Below are positions 12,104-12,795 of a stretch of DNA of 12,795 bases, piece by piece. The DNA is taken from assembly GCA_946479905.1 (NCBI GenBank), contig CAMLIA010000125.1, forward strand, positions 1-12,795, in the 5' to 3' direction. This DNA is from an uncultured Frankiales bacterium. GTDB lineage: Bacteria > Actinomycetota > Actinomycetes > Mycobacteriales > SCTD01. The translations under genes and the position numbers were made by a program. The notes beneath the pieces were generated by a model that saw only the letters and a program-made list of their open reading frames with translations, did not search any database and was not told the origin of the DNA. Positions within the stretch are counted from its first letter, which is position 1, and every line of letters begins with the position of its first letter.

Positions 12104-12795
12104 GTGTTCGACACCCTCTCCGACCGGCTCGACAAGGTCTTCACGTCGCTGCGCGGCAAGGGCCGGCTGTCCGAGGCCGACATCGACGCGACGGCCCGGG
12201 AGATCCGGATCGCGCTGCTCGAGGCCGACGTCGCGCTCCCGGTGGTCAAGTCGTTCATCGCCAGCGTCAAGGAGCGCGCGGCGGGCGAGGAGGTCAGCAA
12301 GGCCCTCAACCCCGCCCAGCAGGTCATCAAGATCGTCAACGAGGAGCTCATCGAGATCCTCGGCGGTGAGACCCGGCTGATCAGGCACGCCAAGACCCCG
12401 CCGACGGTGATCATGCTCGCCGGTCTGCAGGGCGCCGGTAAGACGACGCTGGCCGGCAAGCTCGCGAAGTGGCTGAAGGGGCAGGGCCACGCGCCGCTGC
12501 TCGTCGCCTGCGACCTCCAGCGCCCCAACGCCGTCACCCAGCTCCAGGTCGTCGGCGGCCAGGCCGGTGTGGACGTCTTCGCGCCGTACCCCGGCAGCGG
12601 CGTCGGCGACCCCGTCGAGGCGGCGCGGCAGGGCATCGAGCACGCCCGCCGGATGAACCACGACGTCGTGGTCGTCGACACCGCCGGCCGGCTCGGCATC
12701 GACGCCGAGCTGATGCAGCAGGCGGCGGACATCCGCGACGCCGTGCAGCCCGACGAGGTGCTCTTCGTCGTCGACGCGATGATCGGCCAGGACGC
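12104..12795 (+). CDS. ffh: Signal recognition particle GTPase Ffh (3'-truncated by the window)
   Basis: Ffh binds SRP RNA and signal peptides emerging from the ribosome and delivers them to FtsY. The frame is open from GTG 12104 to the window end: 230 full codons plus 2 nt, about half of the usual protein. The N domain four-helix bundle begins FDTLSDRLDKVF and includes the ALLEADVALPVV motif (37-48). The G domain follows with the P-loop GLQGAGKT (107-114), the DLQRPNAVTQL motif (137-147) and DTAGRL (192-197). The last visible residues are VVDAMIGQDA. The TKxDG motif and the methionine-rich M domain lie outside. Its N-domain motif and DLQRP identify it as Ffh and distinguish it from the FtsY earlier in the window. 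It probably has its own leaderless promoter. Confidence 0.96.
   Translation, partial: MFDTLSDRLDKVFTSLRGKGRLSEADIDATAREIRIALLEADVALPVVKSFIASVKERAAGEEVSKALNPAQQVIKIVNEELIEILGGETRLIRHAKTPPTVIMLAGLQGAGKTTLAGKLAKWLKGQGHAPLLVACDLQRPNAVTQLQVVGGQAGVDVFAPYPGSGVGDPVEAARQGIEHARRMNHDVVVVDTAGRLGIDAELMQQAADIRDAVQPDEVLFVVDAMIGQD

Overview
This is a high-GC Gram-positive (actinobacterial) chromosome segment. The base composition is strongly G+C-rich, GTG starts are common, and the gene order is the one known from actinobacteria: smc, ftsY, an ammonium block (amtB-glnK-glnD), then ffh. I cannot name the genus from sequence alone.

Layout. Positions 1-3392 hold most of smc, with the 5' end outside the window. 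A 179-nt gap follows, holding two copies of a hairpin repeat, and then ftsY (3572-4708). Two accessory genes come next: a MarR-type regulator (4743-5210, +) and a small class I SAM methyltransferase (5190-5765, -), whose 3' ends overlap. From 5923 to 12035 lies an enlarged nitrogen-sensing block on the + strand: amtB1-glnK1-glnK2, a strong hairpin, amtB2-glnK3, and glnD. A perfect inverted repeat separates glnD from ffh (12104 to the window end, truncated). No stretch over 300 nt lacks a gene.

How it works together. FtsY (SRP receptor) and Ffh (SRP GTPase) form the co-translational membrane-targeting pathway, and SMC compacts and segregates the chromosome. Between them lies the ammonium module. 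AmtB proteins import ammonium. PII proteins (GlnK) bind ATP/ADP and 2-oxoglutarate and plug AmtB when nitrogen is plentiful. GlnD is predicted to modify GlnK at Tyr51 and reverse this. Both amtB promoter regions carry arrays of 5-nt half-sites spaced by 6 nt that match the GlnR operator pattern (GTnAC-n6-GAAAC), so both cassettes are probably part of the nitrogen-starvation regulon.

Most unusual point. The amtB-glnK cassette is duplicated and the second transporter has diverged in its pore. AmtB1 keeps the canonical twin-histidine pair (H212/H361). AmtB2 has Glu at the first position (E168, E. coli numbering) and keeps the second His (H317), with an additional Asp at 170. This is the arrangement known from fungal Mep1/Mep3-type transporters. 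With three similar but mosaic PII proteins, it suggests a two-transporter ammonium system with specialised members. Otherwise the window is a conserved housekeeping region, and I see no phage, transposon, CRISPR or defence locus in it.
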